From assembly GCF_008271805.1 (NCBI RefSeq), contig NZ_VSRY01000167.1, positions 4,900-68,899 on the forward strand: DNA of 64,000 nucleotides, given 5' to 3'. Source of the stretch: Streptomyces sp. TRM49041. Its GTDB lineage: Bacteria > Actinomycetota > Actinomycetes > Streptomycetales > Streptomycetaceae. Positions 34,588 to 42,575 of this stretch are shown in pieces (the stretch's first letter is position 1; each line of letters begins with the position of its first letter). A program made the translations under genes and the position numbers. The notes beneath the pieces were generated by a model. That model was given only the letters and a program-made list of their open reading frames with translations, ran no database searches and was not told where the DNA came from.

Positions 34588-34891
34588 TCTCGGCCGGTAC
34601 GCGCCCGCGGTCGTTCACGTTGTAACCGTTCTCCTTGGCCCACGCGCGGATCTTCGCGGTGTCCGGGCTGCCGCTCGCCGCCGCGCGACCCTTGCCACGG
34701 CCACCCGCGGCGCGGCCGCCGGTACGTCGGCCGCTCTTGGCGTATGGCTCGAGCAGTCCGCGGAGCTTGTCCGCGTTGGCGGTGGTGAGGTCGATCTCAT
34801 AGGTCTTGCCGTCCAGAGCGAACGTCACGGTCTCGTCCGCCTCGCCGCCGTCGAGGTCGTCGACAAGAAGGACCTGAACCTTCTGTGCCAC
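34556..34891 (-). CDS. lsr2: Nucleoid-associated protein Lsr2
   Basis: Lsr2 is an H-NS-like protein that binds AT-rich DNA and silences genes, notably secondary-metabolite clusters in Streptomyces. The 111-residue protein has the N-terminal oligomerisation beta-alpha domain (AQKVQVLLVDDLDGG). A basic Gly/Arg/Ala linker follows. The C-terminal DNA-binding domain has the IRAWAKENGY segment with the RGR minor-groove hook (NDRGRVP). GTG at 34891 was chosen because AAAGGAAA lies about 5 nt upstream and known Lsr2 proteins start MAQKV. An in-frame ATG at 34906 would add five residues. Confidence 0.96.
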   Translation of the reverse strand: MAQKVQVLLVDDLDGGEADETVTFALDGKTYEIDLTTANADKLRGLLEPYAKSGRRTGGRAAGGRGKGRAAASGSPDTAKIRAWAKENGYNVNDRGRVPAEIKQAYEDANR

Positions 34892-35035
34892 CGGATTTCC
34901 TTTCATCGAAAATGCAGTACGCGGAAAGGAAACCGCTTTTCCCTGGAAAACACAAACCCTTGGGACAGGTTCAGAACCGCGAGAACGCGGGAAACATACG
35001 CGATTCGGACATAGGGATCGCGATCGCGTGGACGG

Positions 35036-35605
35036 TCACAGGTGCAGAAGCATCCGGCTGTTACCCAAGGTGTTCGGCTTCACCCGTTCGAGACCCAGGA
35101 ACTCGGCGACGCCCTCGTCATAGGAACGCAGGAGCTCGCTGTAGACATCTCCGTCGACCGGGGTCTCACCGATCTCGACGAAGCCGTACTTGGCGAAGAA
35201 GTCGACTTCGAAGGTCAGGCAGAATACCCGGCGCACCCCGAGCCAGCGGGCGGTGTGCAGCAACTTGTCCAGCACCTGATGGCCGACGCCCGCACCCTTG
35301 AAGTCGGGGTCGACGGCGAGCGTGCGGACTTCGGCGAGATCTTCCCACATGACATGGAGTGCCCCGCAACCCACGACGGTCGCGTCGGCGTCCCGTTCCG
35401 CGACCCAGAACTCCTGGATGTCCTCGTAAAGGGTCACGGTCGCTTTGTCGAGCAGGATCCCGCGTGAGACGTACGGATCGACGAGCCGGCGGACCGCCGC
35501 GACGTCGCTGGTCCGCGCCCGGCGAACTGTGACGGCTTTCGCCCCGGGATTCCCGGGCGGCTGCGGGGAGGGCGGGGTCGGAGACGCGGATGACGTGGAC
35601 GACAT
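35036..35605 (-). CDS. argA: GNAT amino-acid N-acetyltransferase (ArgA-type N-acetylglutamate synthase)
   Basis: This 189-residue single-domain GNAT enzyme closely resembles Mycobacterium tuberculosis Rv2747, which acetylates glutamate or glutamine at the start of arginine synthesis. Shared blocks are VRRARTSDVAAVRRLVDPY, LYEDIQEFWVAE, VVGCGALHVMWEDLAEVRTL, DPDFKGAGVGHQVLDKLL (acetyl-CoA loop), VFCLTFEVDFFAKYGFVEI and VKPNTLGNSRML. The first 27 residues are a Pro/Ser-rich extension. It is downstream of the BlaI-like gene on the same strand and separated from it by only 11 bp. Confidence 0.85.
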   Translation of the reverse strand: MSSTSSASPTPPSPQPPGNPGAKAVTVRRARTSDVAAVRRLVDPYVSRGILLDKATVTLYEDIQEFWVAERDADATVVGCGALHVMWEDLAEVRTLAVDPDFKGAGVGHQVLDKLLHTARWLGVRRVFCLTFEVDFFAKYGFVEIGETPVDGDVYSELLRSYDEGVAEFLGLERVKPNTLGNSRMLLHL

Positions 35606-35616
35606 GGCTGCGAACG

Positions 35617-36648
35617 CTATCGCTCCGTACCGCGCGTGCCGTCGCCGCCCTCGGCGCCGTGCCGTCCCGGGCGGCCGACGGCGCCCGCGCCGCCTCGCGG
35701 GCCTGGCCGCGGCTCCCCCGGCACCGCCGTCTCCGGCGTGGCGGGGAGGCCGCCCGGTGTCCGCGGGACCCCTGGCCGCCCGTCGCGGCCGGCGCCGGGC
35801 CCGGCGTCTTCGTCGGGGGCTTCCGAGGTACTTCGACCAGGGCCTTCGGCCGGGGCTTCCGGAGCACCTTGACCGGCGCTTTCGGCGGGGTCTTGCGGAG
35901 AGTCTTGTGCCGGGCCTTGTCGGCTGCTTTGTCCGGCGTCTTCGCGCGGGGTCACACCCTGGGTTTCGGGCGGGGTTTCGGGCGGGGTCTCAGCCGGGGT
36001 TTCAGGGGTGGGCCTGCCGGCGTCCCGGACGGTGTCCTGGTGGGTGACATCCGGGGCATGCCCGGTGGCCTGCGGGGGCTCCTTGGCGGTGCCTTGTGCC
36101 ACGTCTCCGCCCGGGACTCGGGGACCGGTTTGCGGGGCGGCCGGGCCGGCGCCTTGCCCAGTGGCATTCCGCGGTTCTCCGTGGGCGGCGCGCGAGTCTT
36201 CTCCGGGCTCTTGCCCGGGGCCTTTTCCGGGGGATTCCCGTTCCGCCGGGGCGGGCTCTTCCGGTTCTTCCCGGGTTCCTTCCGAGGCGCCCCGCCGGGC
36301 GATGCGGACCGCGTCGTTCAGCGCTTCCCGCTGCTCGGGCGACATCATGCCGAAGAAGGCGACGAGTGCGGCGGCCGGGTTGTCGCTCTGGGCCCACGCT
36401 TCGTTCATCAGTGCGGCCGAGTACGCGGCGCGGGTGGACACCGCCGTATATCGATAGGCGCGGCCGACGACTTCCCTTCGCACCCAGCCCTTCTGGTGGA
36501 GATTGTCCAGCACGGTCATGACCGTCGTGTAGGCGATGGACCGTTCCTGCTGAAGATCCTCCAGGACTTCCCGGACGGTGACAGGACGGTTCCATTGCCA
36601 GACGCGCGACATGACGGCGTCTTCAAGCTCTCCCAATGGACGGGGCAC
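35617..36648 (-). CDS. BlaI/MecI/CopY family regulator with long disordered tail
   Basis: The first 115 residues are a BlaI-type winged helix (LGELEDAVMSRVWQWNRPVT, ERSIAYTTVMTVLDNLHQKG, GRAYRYTA) with the dimerisation region. The usual family length is about 125 residues. Here another 220 residues of Glu/Pro/Gly/Thr low-complexity sequence follow, with TPPETPPETQG-like repeats. No BlaR1-type membrane protease is adjacent. The GTG at 36648 lacks a ribosome binding site but has TATGGT 6 nt upstream, so the mRNA may be leaderless. The whole tail is in one frame with normal codon bias, so it may well be translated. Confidence 0.8.
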   Translation of the reverse strand: MPRPLGELEDAVMSRVWQWNRPVTVREVLEDLQQERSIAYTTVMTVLDNLHQKGWVRREVVGRAYRYTAVSTRAAYSAALMNEAWAQSDNPAAALVAFFGMMSPEQREALNDAVRIARRGASEGTREEPEEPAPAERESPGKGPGQEPGEDSRAAHGEPRNATGQGAGPAAPQTGPRVPGGDVAQGTAKEPPQATGHAPDVTHQDTVRDAGRPTPETPAETPPETPPETQGVTPREDAGQSSRQGPAQDSPQDPAESAGQGAPEAPAEGPGRSTSEAPDEDAGPGAGRDGRPGVPRTPGGLPATPETAVPGEPRPGPRGGAGAVGRPGRHGAEGGDGTRGTER

Positions 36649-36696
36649 ACCGCCACCATAGTGGGAGTTCTCAGAATGAACAGCTATTGACGTAAC

Positions 36697-36733
36697 AAAA
36701 AGGACGTACGACGCGAAATCACGTCGTACGTCC
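36697..36733 (-). terminator. Intrinsic terminator downstream of the 62-aa membrane protein gene
   Basis: GGACGTACGACG (36702-36713) and CGTCGTACGTCC (36722-36733) form a perfect 12-bp stem with an 8-nt loop. On the minus strand the stem is followed by a run of T residues (from AAAAA at 36697-36701), giving a textbook Rho-independent terminator. It ends the transcript that includes the gene at 36759. Confidence 0.88.
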
Positions 36734-36758
36734 TCAAAGCGGTCTTCAGAAGGTCACA

Positions 36759-36947
36759 TCACGCCTTGCCGGGCTCCGGGGAGCCGTCGGCCTGGGACGT
36801 GGCCTCGGCGCGCGCCAGGGCCGCGTCGACGGCGGCGTCCTCCTTGGACTTGTTCGGGCCGCCCTGGCTCTTCACGATCGTCACCACGACCGCGGTGAAG
36901 AAGATGGCCATCACCACAGGCGGAAGGAGCGCGGATACGTAGTCCAT
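36759..36947 (-). CDS. Small single-pass membrane protein, function unknown
   Basis: This 62-residue protein has one hydrophobic helix near the N-terminus (ALLPPVVMAIFFTAVVVTIV) and a charged cytoplasmic tail (GGPNKSKEDAAVDAALARAE). The start is ATG at 36947. It lies 14 bp downstream of the 214-residue protein gene on the same strand and just before a strong terminator, so it is likely the last gene of that transcript. It has the appearance of a conserved Streptomyces hypothetical. Confidence 0.75.
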   Translation of the reverse strand: MDYVSALLPPVVMAIFFTAVVVTIVKSQGGPNKSKEDAAVDAALARAEATSQADGSPEPGKA

Positions 36948-36961
36948 GGCAACCAGACTAA

Positions 36962-37606
36962 CTACCCGGCGGCGCGTTTCTCCGCCGGGGGCGGGGCCGG
37001 CCGGCGCCGGGGCGGGAAGACCTCGGACGGCTTGGGCACCGGGCGCTCGCCGGGCGCCGGGGCCGACGGCTTGGGTGGCTGCGGCTTCTTCGGCTCCTGG
37101 CCCTTGTCGCTGCGGCCGCCCGGCAGGACGAACAGCCGGGCGCGCGGCCCGGCGGGGGCCGGGATCGCGGCTGTCGCGGCGAGGGCGCCGGCCACGGTGG
37201 GGCGCCCGCCGGCCAGGCGGGCGCGGACCGACCGCTCGGCCAGCACCTGGCAGCGTGCCAGCAGCTCAGCACCCCCGGGCGTGTCCCGCAGGGTGCGCAG
37301 CGCGGCCAGATCCTCGGGCCGCGGGTCGTACCCGGCGGACAGGGCGTCCCGCAGGAGGTCCAGGTATCCGGTGGCCGCGCCGGGCAGGGAGGCGCGGTAG
37401 CGGGCCAGGTCGGCCAGGACGAAGGCCCTCAGCCTGCCGACTTCGCGGGCCGCCTCGTCCACGGCGTCGGCGAGGCGCAGGCAGTCCCGGACGTCCTCGT
37501 CGTCGAGCGGGGTCGGGTGCAGGGCGTGACCCAGGGCGCGTCGCAGCACACGCAGCTCGTCTGCGCTGAACGCCAGGCCGCCTCGTGATCCGTATGGCGT
37601 GGGCAT
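36962..37606 (-). CDS. Conserved actinobacterial hypothetical protein
   Basis: This 214-residue protein is predicted to be mostly helical in its first 140 residues (FSADELRVLRRALGHALHPT, DDEDVRDCLRLADAVDEAAR, FVLADLARYRASLPGAATGY). The C-terminal 60 residues are Pro/Lys/Arg-rich and probably disordered. No signal peptide, membrane helix or catalytic motif is visible. It is encoded between coaX and the small membrane protein gene on the same strand. Function unknown. Confidence 0.7.
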   Translation of the reverse strand: MPTPYGSRGGLAFSADELRVLRRALGHALHPTPLDDEDVRDCLRLADAVDEAAREVGRLRAFVLADLARYRASLPGAATGYLDLLRDALSAGYDPRPEDLAALRTLRDTPGGAELLARCQVLAERSVRARLAGGRPTVAGALAATAAIPAPAGPRARLFVLPGGRSDKGQEPKKPQPPKPSAPAPGERPVPKPSEVFPPRRRPAPPPAEKRAAG

Positions 37607-37702
37607 GGAGCCGACAATACGTGCTTATCGGACAAACTTCGTGCAGGAAGGGGCCGGGCGCGTTGCCGACGGGCCCGGCGCGCTTCCGACGGGCCGGGCG
37701 GG

Positions 37703-38509
37703 TCACATGCGGGAGACGTTCCGCTCGTACACGAGGCGCAGACCGATCAGCGTCAGCCACGGCTCGTGCTCGTCGATCAGCTTCGCCTCGCCGAGGACCA
37801 TCGGCGCCAGGCCGCCCGTCGCGATGACGGTGACGTCGGACGGGTCACCGTCCGGACCGACGAGCTCCTGCCGCATGCGGTGGACGACCCCGTCGACCTG
37901 GCCCGCGAAGCCGTAGATGATGCCCGACTGCATGGCCTCGACGGTGTTCTTGCCGATCACACCGCGGGGCCGCGTCACCTCGATCTTGCGCAGCTGGGCG
38001 CCGCGGACGCCGAGCGCCTCGACCGAGATCTCGATACCGGGGGCGATCACCCCGCCCACGTACTCGCCGCGCGCGCTCACCGCGTCGAACGTCGTCGCCG
38101 TACCGAAGTCGACGACGATCGCCGGACCGCCGTACAGGTCGACCGCCGCCGCCGAGTTGATGATCCGGTCGGCGCCGACCTCCTTGGGGTTGTCGGTCAG
38201 GACCGGCACGCCCGTCTTGATGCCGGGCTCGACGAGCACGGCGGGGACGTCGCCGTAGTAGCGCCGGGTCACCTCGCGCAGCTCGTGCAGGACCGACGGG
38301 ACCGTGGAGCAGATCGCGATGCCCCCGATGCCGTCGCCCAGTTCCTCGCCGAGCAGCGGATGCATGCCCATCAGGCCCTGGAGGACGACCGCGAGCTCGT
38401 CTGCGGTGCGGCGGGCGTCCGTGGAGATGCGCCAGTGCTCGACGATCTCCTCGCCGTCGAACAGGCCGAGGACGGTGTGGGTGTTGCCGACGTCGATGGT
38501 GAGCAGCAT
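37703..38509 (-). CDS. coaX: Type III pantothenate kinase
   Basis: CoaX phosphorylates pantothenate, the first step of CoA synthesis, and is resistant to feedback by CoA. The 268-residue protein opens with the ASKHA phosphate motif MLLTIDVGNTHTVLGLFDGE. It has GADRIINSAAAVDLYGGPAI with the catalytic Asp, VVDFGTATTFD and GGVIAPGI. It is last in the panC-nadB-nadC-coaX run, starting 3 bp after nadC ends. Placing it beside panC groups pantothenate synthesis with its use. Confidence 0.95.
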   Translation of the reverse strand: MLLTIDVGNTHTVLGLFDGEEIVEHWRISTDARRTADELAVVLQGLMGMHPLLGEELGDGIGGIAICSTVPSVLHELREVTRRYYGDVPAVLVEPGIKTGVPVLTDNPKEVGADRIINSAAAVDLYGGPAIVVDFGTATTFDAVSARGEYVGGVIAPGIEISVEALGVRGAQLRKIEVTRPRGVIGKNTVEAMQSGIIYGFAGQVDGVVHRMRQELVGPDGDPSDVTVIATGGLAPMVLGEAKLIDEHEPWLTLIGLRLVYERNVSRM

Positions 38510-38512
38510 CTG

Positions 38513-39556
38513 TCAGCCCTTCGCCTCTCGGAGGTCGAGACCGATGTCGAGGATCGGGGACGAGTGGGTGAGGGCGCCCACCGCGAGGTAGTCGACGCCG
38601 GTCGCTGCGTACGCGGCGGCGTTCTCCAGGGTGAGGCGGCCGGACGACTCGAGGACGGCGCGGCCGGCGACGAGCGTGACGGCCTCCTCGGTCTCCATCG
38701 GGGTGAAGTTGTCCAGCAGGATCAGGTCGGCGCCCGCGTCGAGGACCTCGCGGACCTGGTGGAGGGTGTCCACCTCGACCTCGATCGGCAGGTCGGGGAA
38801 CTGCTCGCGTACGGCCCTGAACGCCTGGGCGACGCCGCCCGCCGCGACGACGTGGTTGTCCTTGACGAGCGCGGCGTCGGAGAGGGACATCCGGTGGTTG
38901 ACGCCGCCGCCGCAGCGGACCGCGTACTTCTCCAGCGCGCGCAGGCCGGGTGTGGTCTTGCGGGTGTCGCGGACCTTCGCCCTGTGGCCCTCAAGCGCGT
39001 CCGCCCACGCGCGCGTGGCGGTGGCGATGCCGGAGAGGCGGCACATGATGTTGAGGGCGCTGCGCTCGCCGGTCAGCAGCTCGCGGGTGCGGGCGGTGAC
39101 GGAGAGCAGCGTCTGGCCGGCCTCGACGCGGTCGCCGTCGAGGACATGGCGCTCGACCTCGAACTCATGGGTGCAGACGATCGACAGCACCGCCTCCGCG
39201 ATGTGGATGCCGGAGACCGTGCCCGCTTCGCGCGCGGTGAAGTCCGCGGTCGCGACGGCGTCCTCGGGGACGGTGGCGACCGTCGTCACGTCCACTCCGC
39301 CGTCCAGGTCCTCCTCGACCGCGCGGTACGCCACGTCCTCGACGAGTACGGGGTCGAGGCCGCCCTGGGCGAGGAGCGCGGCCAGCGCGGGGTCGAGCCC
39401 GCACTCGTAGACCTCGTCGTCGCCCTCGCCGCCGGCCGCACAGCCGCAGCCGTCACCGCAGCCGCCGCCTCTCGCCGCGTCCTCGGCGGACGCGGGCGCC
39501 CCGATCTGGATCAGGGGTACGTCCACGGGCTGTGGGCGTTCTTCGGGCGTGCTCAT
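38513..39556 (-). CDS. nadC: Nicotinate-nucleotide pyrophosphorylase (carboxylating)
   Basis: NadC converts quinolinate and PRPP to nicotinate mononucleotide. The 347-residue protein has the family blocks DVTTVATVPED, TGERSALNIMCRLSGIAT, DTRKTTPGLRALEKYAVRCG, GGGVNHRMSLSDAALVKDNH, EVEVDTL and DLILLDNF. It is longer than the usual 280-290 residues because of an N-terminal extension of about 55 residues with four Cys (33, 37, 39, 52) in a Gly-rich stretch. The ATG overlaps the stop of nadB. Confidence 0.95.
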   Translation of the reverse strand: MSTPEERPQPVDVPLIQIGAPASAEDAARGGGCGDGCGCAAGGEGDDEVYECGLDPALAALLAQGGLDPVLVEDVAYRAVEEDLDGGVDVTTVATVPEDAVATADFTAREAGTVSGIHIAEAVLSIVCTHEFEVERHVLDGDRVEAGQTLLSVTARTRELLTGERSALNIMCRLSGIATATRAWADALEGHRAKVRDTRKTTPGLRALEKYAVRCGGGVNHRMSLSDAALVKDNHVVAAGGVAQAFRAVREQFPDLPIEVEVDTLHQVREVLDAGADLILLDNFTPMETEEAVTLVAGRAVLESSGRLTLENAAAYAATGVDYLAVGALTHSSPILDIGLDLREAKG

Positions 39557-41400
39557 GGCTGCTGCTCCCTGCGGGCGGCGGTCTGGTCGGCGGTCGGTGC
39601 CGTCTGGGCGGCGATCGGTGCTGTCCGGTGGGTGTACCGGCCGGCGGTCTCGGCGGTCTCGGCGGTCTCGGCGGTCTCGGCGGTCTCGGCGGTCTCGGCG
39701 GTGTGGACCGTCTGGGGGAAGTCTTGGGTGTGGGTCGTGCGGACGTCCAGGCTCCGGTCGGGGGCGAGGCGTACGACGAGGTGGCGACGCCAGGTGGTGT
39801 CGTCCCGGTCGGGGTGGTCCTCGCGCCAGTGACAGCCGCGGGTCTCCTCGCGGCGGCGGGCGGCGGCGACGAGGACACGGGCCACGCACAGGAGGTTGGT
39901 GGTCTCCCACGACTCGACGCCCGGCTCGGCCGCCTTGTGGCCGCCGTCGCCTGTGCCCCCGGTGGTGGCGGTGCCTGCTGTGGTGGCCTCGCTGTGGATG
40001 GCGTCCAGTTGCTGGGCCGCCTCGGCGAGGCTGGCGGCGGAGCGCAGCACTCCGGCGCCGTTCGTCATGACGTGCTGGACGCGCGCGCGGGCGGCCGGGT
40101 CGAGGAGCGGGAGGACGCGCGGGGCGGGGTGCGGGACGGGCGTGCCTGCCCGCACCTTGTCGGCCGCGATGTCGTCGGCGATGCGCTCCGCGAAGACGAG
40201 GCCCTCGAGGAGGGAGTTGGAGGCGAGCCGGTTCGCGCCGTGGACACCCGTACAGGCGACCTCCCCGCACGCGTAGAGGCCCGGCACGGTGGTGCGGCCG
40301 CGCAGGTCGGTGCGGACGCCGCCGGAGGCGTAGTGGGCGGCCGGGGCGACGGGGATGGGCTCTGCCACCGGGTCGAAGCCGTGGGTGCGGCACGCGGCGA
40401 GGATGGTGGGGAAGCGGGACTTCCACATGGCGGAGCCGAAGTGGCGGGCGTCCAGGTACATGTGCTGGGTGCCCTGCTCGCGCATGCGGCGCATGATGCC
40501 CTTGGCCACGATGTCCCGCGGGGCCAGCTCGGCCAGCTCGTGCTGCCCGACCATGAACCGGACGCCGTCCGCGTCGACCAGGTGGGCGCCCTCGCCCCGT
40601 ACCGCCTCCGAGACCAGCGGCTGCTGGCCCTCCGCTTCGGGGCCGAGGAACAGGACGGTGGGGTGGAACTGGACGAACTCCAGGTCGCTCACCTCCGCCC
40701 CGGCGCGCAGGGCGAGCGCGACGCCGTCGCCCGTGGAGACCGCCGGGTTGGTGGTGGCCGAGAAGACCTGGCCCATGCCGCCGGTGGCCAGGACGACGGC
40801 CGGGGCGTGGACCGCGCCGACGCCGTCGTGCTGGCCCTCGCCCATGACGTGCAGGGTGACGCCCGCCGTACGGCCCTCGGCGTCGGTGAGGAGGTCGAGC
40901 ACGAGGGCGTTCTCGATGGTGCGGACGGCGCGCTCACGGACGGCGTCGACGAGGGCCCGGGAGATCTCGGCGCCGGTCGCGTCACCGCCCGCGTGGGCGA
41001 TGCGGCGGCGGTGGTGGCCGCCCTCGCGGGTGAGCTCGATGGTGCCGTGGCCGTCGGTGTCGAACCGGGCGCCGGTGGCGATGAGGCGCCGTACGGCGTC
41101 GGGGCCCTCGGTGACCAGGAGGCGGACCGCCTCCTCGTCGCAGAGGCCGGCGCCCGCGACGAGGGTGTCGTCCATGTGCTGGCCGGGGGTGTCGCCCTCG
41201 CCGAGCGCGGCCGCGATGCCGCCCTGCGCCCAGCGCGTGGAGCCGTCGTCGAGCCGGGCCTTGGTGACCACGACCGTACGGAGACCGGCCGCCGTGCAGC
41301 GCAGGGCGGCGGTCAGGCCGGCGACGCCGGAGCCGACGACGACCACGTCGGCGTCGATGGCCCAGCCGGGCGCCGGGGCCTGGAGTCGTATGCCGGTCAT
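39553..41400 (-). CDS. nadB: L-aspartate oxidase
   Basis: NadB oxidises aspartate to iminoaspartate, the first step of de novo NAD synthesis. The 615-residue flavoprotein has the FAD motif VVVVGSGVAGLTAALRC, the STRWAQGGIAAAL block, EFVQFHPTVLF, and the C-terminal FAD-binding block YACGEVACTGVHGANRLASN. The tail contains six TAE tripeptides encoded by a 9-bp repeat, then a polar end. The stop overlaps nadC and the start overlaps panC. nadA is not in the window, so quinolinate synthase must be encoded elsewhere. Confidence 0.95.
   Translation of the reverse strand: MTGIRLQAPAPGWAIDADVVVVGSGVAGLTAALRCTAAGLRTVVVTKARLDDGSTRWAQGGIAAALGEGDTPGQHMDDTLVAGAGLCDEEAVRLLVTEGPDAVRRLIATGARFDTDGHGTIELTREGGHHRRRIAHAGGDATGAEISRALVDAVRERAVRTIENALVLDLLTDAEGRTAGVTLHVMGEGQHDGVGAVHAPAVVLATGGMGQVFSATTNPAVSTGDGVALALRAGAEVSDLEFVQFHPTVLFLGPEAEGQQPLVSEAVRGEGAHLVDADGVRFMVGQHELAELAPRDIVAKGIMRRMREQGTQHMYLDARHFGSAMWKSRFPTILAACRTHGFDPVAEPIPVAPAAHYASGGVRTDLRGRTTVPGLYACGEVACTGVHGANRLASNSLLEGLVFAERIADDIAADKVRAGTPVPHPAPRVLPLLDPAARARVQHVMTNGAGVLRSAASLAEAAQQLDAIHSEATTAGTATTGGTGDGGHKAAEPGVESWETTNLLCVARVLVAAARRREETRGCHWREDHPDRDDTTWRRHLVVRLAPDRSLDVRTTHTQDFPQTVHTAETAETAETAETAETAETAGRYTHRTAPIAAQTAPTADQTAARREQQP
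39643..39705. repeat. 9-bp tandem repeat within the 3' end of nadB
   Basis: Six perfect copies of GGCGGTCTC (39643-39696) and one imperfect copy follow each other, encoding TAE repeats in the C-terminal tail of L-aspartate oxidase. Because the unit is a multiple of three, gain or loss of copies keeps the frame. The tail lies outside the known catalytic domains. Confidence 0.85.
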
Positions 41401-42575
41401 GCGGGAGCTCCGAAGGTCAGGGGCAGGTTGTCGATCAGACGGGTCGTACCGACTCTCGCGGCGACGAGCAGGACGGCGGCGCCGGTGTGGTCGTCGGAGA
41501 CGTCGGTGAAGTCCGCCGGGTCCACGAGGGCGAGGTAGTCGAGGTCGAGCGGCGGTTCGGCCTTCGCCGCCTCGTCCAGCACGGCCCGGGCCGCGGCGCG
41601 TACGGCCTCGGCGCCGCCGCCCTGCCCCGCGTGGGCGACCTGGGCGACAGCGTGCGCGTCGGCCGCCGCGCGTGACTCGCCGAGCCGGGACAGGGCGTCG
41701 GCCCGGCTCTGCGACGCGGGCAGCGACGCGGCACGGGCGCGCAGCGCCTGCTGGGCGGCGAGCCGGTCCCCGGCCGCGAACAGGGCCGCGGACAGGGCCA
41801 GCGCGGTGCGCCGCTCTCGGGGCGACAGGTAGCGGTTCCGGCTGGACAGCGCCAGGCCGTCGGGCTCGCGGACGGTCGGTACGCCGACGATCTCGGCCCT
41901 GAAGTCGAGGTCGCGCGCCATGCGGCGGATCAGGGACAGCTGCTGGGCGTCCTTCTGGCCGAAGAACGCCACGTCAGGTCCGGTGAGGTGGAGCAGCTTG
42001 GCGACCACGGTCAGCATGCCGTCGAAGTGCCCGGGGCGCGACGCCCCTTCGAGCCGCTGCCCCATGGGGCCCGCGCTGATCCGGACCTGCGGCTCACCCC
42101 CCGGGTACACCTCGTCGACGGACGGCGCGAACACGGCGTCGGCCCCCGCCGCCTCGGCGACCCGCACGTCCGCGTCGAGAGTGCGCGGGTACCGGTCGAG
42201 GTCCTCGCCGGCCCCGAACTGGAGCGGATTGACGAACACGGTCACGACGACGAAGCCGTCCCGGCCGACATGCTCCCGCGCGGTACGGACGAGAGTGGCG
42301 TGACCCTCGTGCAGGGCCCCCATGGTCATGACGACGGCGACGCGGGGAGTGGGGTCGGCGTGGCCGACGGGGTCGGTGGGGTCGGCGTGGCCGACGAGGT
42401 CGGCGTGGCCGACGAGGTCGGCTGCGGCGGTTGCCGAGGCGACGACCCGGGCGCGGCTCCGGGTCTGTGCGAGGAGTTGGTCGAGCGCCTCGCGGGTGTG
42501 GACCAGCGTGACACCGGGGCGTGGCGCGCCCGGGGCCCCGTCGGACGTCCGGGCGGCATGGGACGTCGGGCTCAT
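41397..42575 (-). CDS. panC: Pantoate-beta-alanine ligase
   Basis: PanC joins pantoate and beta-alanine using ATP. The 392-residue protein has the nucleotidyltransferase HIGH-like motif MTMGALHEGH, FVNPLQFGAGEDLDRYPRT, FFGQKDAQQLSLIRRM and the KMSKS-like SSRNRYLS. It is longer than the usual 280-330 residues because of a Thr/Ala/Pro N-terminus with a DLVGHA repeat and an Ala-rich insertion near residues 290-330. It overlaps both neighbours by ATGA and sits between a DUF2520 reductase-like gene and nadB. Confidence 0.94.
   Translation of the reverse strand: MSPTSHAARTSDGAPGAPRPGVTLVHTREALDQLLAQTRSRARVVASATAAADLVGHADLVGHADPTDPVGHADPTPRVAVVMTMGALHEGHATLVRTAREHVGRDGFVVVTVFVNPLQFGAGEDLDRYPRTLDADVRVAEAAGADAVFAPSVDEVYPGGEPQVRISAGPMGQRLEGASRPGHFDGMLTVVAKLLHLTGPDVAFFGQKDAQQLSLIRRMARDLDFRAEIVGVPTVREPDGLALSSRNRYLSPRERRTALALSAALFAAGDRLAAQQALRARAASLPASQSRADALSRLGESRAAADAHAVAQVAHAGQGGGAEAVRAAARAVLDEAAKAEPPLDLDYLALVDPADFTDVSDDHTGAAVLLVAARVGTTRLIDNLPLTFGAPA
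42350..42425. repeat. 18-bp repeat in the N-terminal coding region of panC
   Basis: Two perfect 18-bp copies of GGTCGGCGTGGCCGACGA (42380-42397, 42398-42415) and degenerate flanking copies encode DLVGHADLVGHADPT-like repeats just before the catalytic core of PanC. They keep the frame and look like a slippage-derived linker. Confidence 0.7.
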
